DNA from: an uncultured Cytophagales bacterium
GTDB lineage: Bacteria; Bacteroidota; Bacteroidia; Cytophagales; Bernardetiaceae
Reading direction: 5' to 3'
Assembly: GCA_937136415.1 (NCBI GenBank)
Contig: CAKZOK010000146.1
Location: 1-35,968, forward strand
DNA length: 35,968 bases
How positions within the stretch are numbered: the stretch's first letter is position 1; every line of letters starts with the position of its first letter. This document shows, piece by piece, positions 33,618 through 35,968 of this stretch. The translations under genes were made by a program, and so were the position numbers. The notes beneath the pieces are model-generated. The model made no database searches. It was not told where the DNA came from and saw nothing but the letters and a program-made list of their open reading frames with translations.

Positions 33618-34733
33618 ATGAACCTAATAAAAGTATCAATTAGACAAAAAAGTATCTCAAAAGATAGGAAAAGCCTATATTTTGACTTTTATCCACCAAT
33701 AGAGAAGGATAACGGAAAATTACAACGTTTTCAGACCTTAGGACTGTATATTTTTGAGTTTCCAAAATCTGAAAATGAAAAAAAACATAATAAGGAAACT
33801 TTAAATATCTCTCAAAAGTTAAGACAAAAAAAAGAGTACGAATTGAATAGATTAGAAATTTATTCGGATTCCGAAAAGGAAATAATCAAAAAGAAAGAAA
33901 TAGAAAAAGGTAGCTTTATTACATTTTTTGAAAATTTAGCATCCGAACCCAAAAGGAAAGAATTAAAATATTCTTTCAATCATTTTAAGGAATTTGTAGG
34001 TAAAAAAGAAGTAAAATTTAATGAGATTAATCCGTATTTTTTGGAACAATTTAAAAAGTACTTAGCCAAAACAAACCTACATCAAAATTCAAAATTTCGT
34101 TATTTTTCATATTTAAAAACTGTTTTGAATGAAGCTGCAAAACAAGGATTTATACAAAAAAGCGTTTTTGAGTTTGTAGCTAATCCACCGAAAAAGAAAA
34201 CGAATAGAGAATTTTTATCTATTTCTGAATTGGAATTACTGTCAAAAGCTGAATGTAGAAATATAACAACAAAAAAGGCTTGTTTATTTTCGGCTCTGAC
34301 TGGTTTAAGGTTTTCAGATATTAAGAAACTTGTTTGGAATGAAATAATAGAAAATGAAAAAGGTTTTTTTATAAAATACACTCAAAAGAAAACTAATAAT
34401 TTTGACTATCTACCAATATCAAAAAATGCTTTCTCTTTATTAGGAATAAGGCAAAAAGGAATGGATAGAATCTTTCCGAAGTTATGGAATGATAAGACAA
34501 AAAACAGCCCTTTAAAAGAGTGGATTAGGAAGGCAAACATACCCAAACATATAACTTTTCATTCATTCAGACACACTTTTGCGACAATTCAAATAGAATT
34601 AGGAACTGATATTTATACAGTCAGTAAATTATTAGGACACACAAACATCCAAACAACCCAAATTTATGCAAAGGTAATTGACAAAAAGAAATCCGAAGCA
34701 TCCGACAAAATGGACACAATTAATTTATTTTAA
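33618..34733 (+). CDS. Tyrosine recombinase / site-specific integrase
   Basis: 371-residue phage-type integrase of the Bacteroidota kind. N-terminal arm-binding domain about 1-85 (VSIRQKSISKDRKSLYFDFYPP), core-binding SAM-like domain about 90-190, catalytic domain to the end. Catalytic residues are seen: R in TGLRFSDIKKL, the beta-hairpin K region (KYTQKKTNN), H-x-x-R in HSFRHTFAT, H in LLGHTNIQTTQ, and the nucleophile Y in QIYAKV. An ATG at 33618 is preferred to an in-frame TTG at 33594. It is followed by a strong terminator. It is the only mobility gene in the window. The next gene is convergent, and a cluster of repeats lies 560 bases downstream. It may mobilise a small element or act as an invertase; boundaries are not established. 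Confidence 0.93.
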   Translation: MNLIKVSIRQKSISKDRKSLYFDFYPPIEKDNGKLQRFQTLGLYIFEFPKSENEKKHNKETLNISQKLRQKKEYELNRLEIYSDSEKEIIKKKEIEKGSFITFFENLASEPKRKELKYSFNHFKEFVGKKEVKFNEINPYFLEQFKKYLAKTNLHQNSKFRYFSYLKTVLNEAAKQGFIQKSVFEFVANPPKKKTNREFLSISELELLSKAECRNITTKKACLFSALTGLRFSDIKKLVWNEIIENEKGFFIKYTQKKTNNFDYLPISKNAFSLLGIRQKGMDRIFPKLWNDKTKNSPLKEWIRKANIPKHITFHSFRHTFATIQIELGTDIYTVSKLLGHTNIQTTQIYAKVIDKKKSEASDKMDTINLF

Positions 34734-34738
34734 AACAG

Positions 34739-34772
34739 AAAAAACCGTATCTCAAAAAGGTACGGTTTTTTT
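34739..34772 (+). terminator. Intrinsic terminator of the recombinase gene
   Basis: AAAACCGTA (34741-34749) pairs with TACGGTTTT (34761-34769), extended by A/T pairs, with an 11-base loop and a seven-T run. It starts a few bases after the stop. Confidence 0.9.
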
Positions 34773-34807
34773 GGCTATTTGGAAACAAATTCAAAAGAAT
34801 TGTATTT

Positions 34808-35110
34808 TTATTTCTTACTGAAAATTTCTTTGTGTTTTCTAATTGTTTGGATGCGTTCGTTTTGAGAGTTTGGGAACTGTTTTAACATTTCTCTATTGTA
34901 GCTTTCCGAAAAAACAGCAAATCCATTTTCTACTTGCAATTTTTTAGAGAAGGATTTTATTTCTAAATTTTCACTTTCTTTAAATTTTACATTTTCGTTT
35001 TGTCTTGCTGCTCTCAAAATTGCTTTTCCTTTTTCTGTTAAAAATGTTTGTTCTGACAAAGGTAAAAAACTTTTATCTTTATCTGTCAAAAGGTATGCTA
35101 AATTTTCCAT
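34808..35110 (-). CDS. Small protein of unknown function next to the recombinase
   Basis: 100 residues, charged, no signal peptide or membrane segment. The start reads MENLAYLLTDKDKSFLPLS and the middle has a helical KGKAILRAARQ stretch; the tail is basic (RIQTIRKHKEIFSKK). No family recognised. Composition and uninterrupted length suggest a real gene, and its position between a recombinase and a repeat cluster suggests it belongs to the same accessory segment. It is convergent with the recombinase. Upstream is AT-rich and holds an interrupted inverted repeat (ATACCAAA at 35161-35168 and TTTGGTAT at 35229-35236) that could be an operator, though that is speculative. Confidence 0.5.
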   Translation of the reverse strand: MENLAYLLTDKDKSFLPLSEQTFLTEKGKAILRAARQNENVKFKESENLEIKSFSKKLQVENGFAVFSESYNREMLKQFPNSQNERIQTIRKHKEIFSKK

Positions 35111-35251
35111 TCTTATATATATTTTAGTAAATAATTTTTAATATTAATAAATCAATAATCATACCAAATTAACATATTTTTAGACTATTTATAAACTATT
35201 TTAATACTTCATTCGTTATATATGTAGGTTTGGTATTTTAAATTGGTTTTG

Positions 35252-35282
35252 AAGGCTACAAAGTAAAATTTGTAGCCTTTTT
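35252..35282 (+). terminator. Intrinsic terminator without an obvious gene
   Basis: AAGGCTACAAA (35252-35262) and TTTGTAGCCTT (35269-35279) form a perfect 11-bp stem with a GTAAAA loop, then five T. It points along the plus strand, but no plus-strand gene ends here: the recombinase already has its own terminator 480 bases earlier. It may end a short untranslated transcript or be left over from a deleted gene. Confidence 0.7.
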
Positions 35283-35292
35283 AATGCTTAAT

Positions 35293-35430
35293 TTTAAGCT
35301 ATCAAATCCTTATTATAATGGAAAAATAAATGTATCTAATCCTTATAATAGTGGATAAAAAAGGCTTTACCTTTGGACTTCAAAGGTAAATTCAAAAAAG
35401 GCTAAAAAAGTACGTTTTTGATAGCTTAAA
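35293..35430. repeat. Repeat cluster bounded by a 14-bp inverted repeat (candidate recombination site)
   Basis: Outer arms TTTAAGCTATCAAA (35293-35306) and TTTGATAGCTTAAA (35417-35430) are perfect inverted copies. Between them lie two 18-base imperfect direct repeats (35305-35322 and 35338-35355, both starting AATCCTTAT and ending TGGA), two AAAAAAGGCT direct repeats (35357-35366 and 35394-35403), and a palindrome TTTACCTTTG-GACTT-CAAAGGTAAA (35366-35390). No open frame. Position beside a tyrosine recombinase suggests an attachment or recombination site, but this is inference. The rest of 35111-35561 is AT-rich with only the terminators noted. Confidence 0.6.
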
Positions 35431-35512
35431 GCGTGTTTTTTGACAAAACGAATGAATTAAAAAACCTATAAAAGTATTGTGTTAGCATTTGATAAAAATT
35501 AGATAAAAAAAA

Positions 35513-35540
35513 TACCTACTCTTAATTAAAAAAGTAGGTA
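35513..35540 (-). terminator. Minus-strand terminator of the start-less gene remnant
   Basis: TACCTACT (35513-35520) and AGTAGGTA (35533-35540) form an 8-bp stem over a 12-base loop. Read on the minus strand it is followed by eight T. It lies 22 bases after the stop of the reading frame at 35562. Confidence 0.75.
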
Positions 35541-35561
35541 AAATTTAGTTATTCCGAAGTC

Positions 35562-35755
35562 TTATTTTTTGGGTATCAATTCATTGATTTTACTCAATAA
35601 ATATTCCTTATCCAATTCCAAAACTTCAAAATCCTTAGCTATCAATTTATCTAATTTTATGGTGCATCCGAAAAGGTTTTTTAATTTTTCATATATATAA
35701 AAAGGTTTTTTCTTTTGATTACTGGATACTGTCCCGATAGCTATCGGGATGGATA
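35562..35755 (-). pseudogene. C-terminal gene remnant lacking a start
   Basis: A minus-strand frame runs from just after a TAG near 35756 to TAA at 35564-35562 without any ATG, GTG or early TTG start. From about 35724 downward the coding looks natural (KKKPFYIYEKLKNLFGCT, then LDKLIAKDFEVLELDKEYLL, ending NELIPKK), while the part above it is the 18-bp palindrome and GGATACT repeats. A good intrinsic terminator follows its stop. So this is probably the tail of a lost gene whose 5' part was replaced by repeat DNA. The family could not be named. Confidence 0.5.
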
Positions 35756-35766
35756 CTGGATACTAA
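35731..35766. repeat. 18-bp perfect palindrome between GGATACT heptamers
   Basis: TCCCGATAGCTATCGGGA is its own reverse complement. TGGATACTG precedes it and TGGATACTGGATACT follows it, so a GGATACT heptamer occurs once on the left and twice on the right. This arrangement looks like a palindromic repeat inserted into or duplicated with a short tandem repeat. From memory, this palindrome is widespread between genes in Bacteroidota. Confidence 0.75.
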
Positions 35767-35797
35767 AATTGTGAAAAATTCACAAGTTAAAAAATTT

Positions 35798-35832
35798 ATT
35801 GAAAATTGATATTTAATAATAAAATTTTCAAT
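35798..35832. repeat. 10-bp stem hairpin upstream of tgt
   Basis: ATTGAAAATT (35798-35807) pairs with AATTTTCAAT (35823-35832) over a 15-base AT-rich loop. It lies 77 bases before the tgt start. No T-run follows. Confidence 0.4.
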
Positions 35833-35860
35833 GCTCAAACTTCTTCAGAGAATCCAGTAT

Positions 35861-35902
35861 CAAGTAACAAGTAACAAGCAACAAGCAAAAAGCAAAAAGC
35901 AA
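35861..35902 (+). repeat. Six tandem heptamers directly before tgt
   Basis: Units in order: CAAGTAA twice, CAAGCAA twice, AAAGCAA twice, each of 7 bases, then AAAAAT and the tgt ATG at 35909. The array occupies the ribosome-binding and leader region. Confidence 0.85.
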
Positions 35903-35908
35903 AAAAAT

Positions 35909-35968
35909 ATGAAATTTACTTTACATAAAACAGATGCGAACTCAAAGGCAAGAATGGGAACGATTGAG
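35909..35968 (+). CDS. tgt: Queuine tRNA-ribosyltransferase, N-terminal 20 codons only
   Basis: Only the first 20 codons are in the window: MKFTLHKTDANSKARMGTIE. This matches the conserved start of bacterial Tgt (F-x-L-x-K-T-D-x-x-x-K-A-R-x-G-x-I/L), the enzyme that swaps guanine-34 for preQ1 in Asp, Asn, His and Tyr tRNAs during queuosine synthesis. The rest runs off the right edge. Its leader carries the heptamer tandem array, and no Bacteroidota-type promoter was recognised in the repeat-rich 170 bases upstream. Assignment from so short a piece is good but not certain. Confidence 0.8.
   Translation, partial: MKFTLHKTDANSKARMGTIE

Noticed and set aside
35283..35430. Plasmid-type replication origin with iterons
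   Set aside because: There are only two imperfect 18-base repeats and no replication initiator gene nearby; a recombination site or palindromic repeat fits better.

Overview
The window reads as an AT-rich chromosome segment from a member of the Bacteroidota, most likely the Cytophagales (the gene set and repeat style recall Bernardetia/Flexibacter; this placement is inference). Direct support is a giant secreted protein ending in a type A type IX secretion (Por) sorting domain, several promoters of the Bacteroidota form TTTG-N20-TAnnTTTG, A-rich leaders without Shine-Dalgarno sequences, and a Bacteroidota-type tyrosine recombinase. No tRNA, rRNA, CRISPR array or insertion-sequence transposase was seen.

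Layout. 1-4500: 5'-truncated view of nspC (polyamine synthesis), then what looks like a decayed defence island: an orphan superfamily 2 helicase, a divergent Uma2-family nuclease gene broken by an in-frame TGA, and a C-terminal scrap of a restriction specificity subunit capped by a 14-bp-stem hairpin. 4600-12200: housekeeping genes (DUF1294 membrane protein, argS, DUF349 protein, an isolated nuoB, rfaE2-type adenylyltransferase, YugP-type zinc metallopeptidase, kbl). 12268-23940: one 3890-residue secreted mosaic protein. 24466-29967: rfbD, purH, a PTPS/QueD-family enzyme, a DAACS carboxylate/amino-acid symporter and hisIE. 30376-33192: aspartoacylase/AstE-family hydrolase, CPBP membrane protease and a small membrane protein. 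33207-35908: accessory region with a tyrosine recombinase, a small unknown gene, many repeats, and a start-less gene remnant. The last 60 bases are the start of tgt.

The genes are mostly separate transcription units in mixed orientations. Plausible co-transcription is limited to the DUF349 gene with nuoB, and purH with rfbD. Biosynthetic genes (arginyl-tRNA, purine, histidine, heptose, rhamnose, threonine/glycine) are scattered rather than in pathway operons.

The most unusual material is non-coding: three different multi-hairpin elements with closing stems (24233-24356, 32401-32591, 33204-33326), a repeat cluster beside the recombinase (35293-35430), an 18-bp perfect palindrome lying between copies of a GGATACT heptamer (35731-35766), and six heptamer tandem repeats directly before the tgt start codon. 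These look like small non-autonomous palindromic repeats of this genome. No complete, clearly new multi-gene system was identified; the orphan helicase, the recombinase with its repeat cluster, and the structured repeat families are the best leads.
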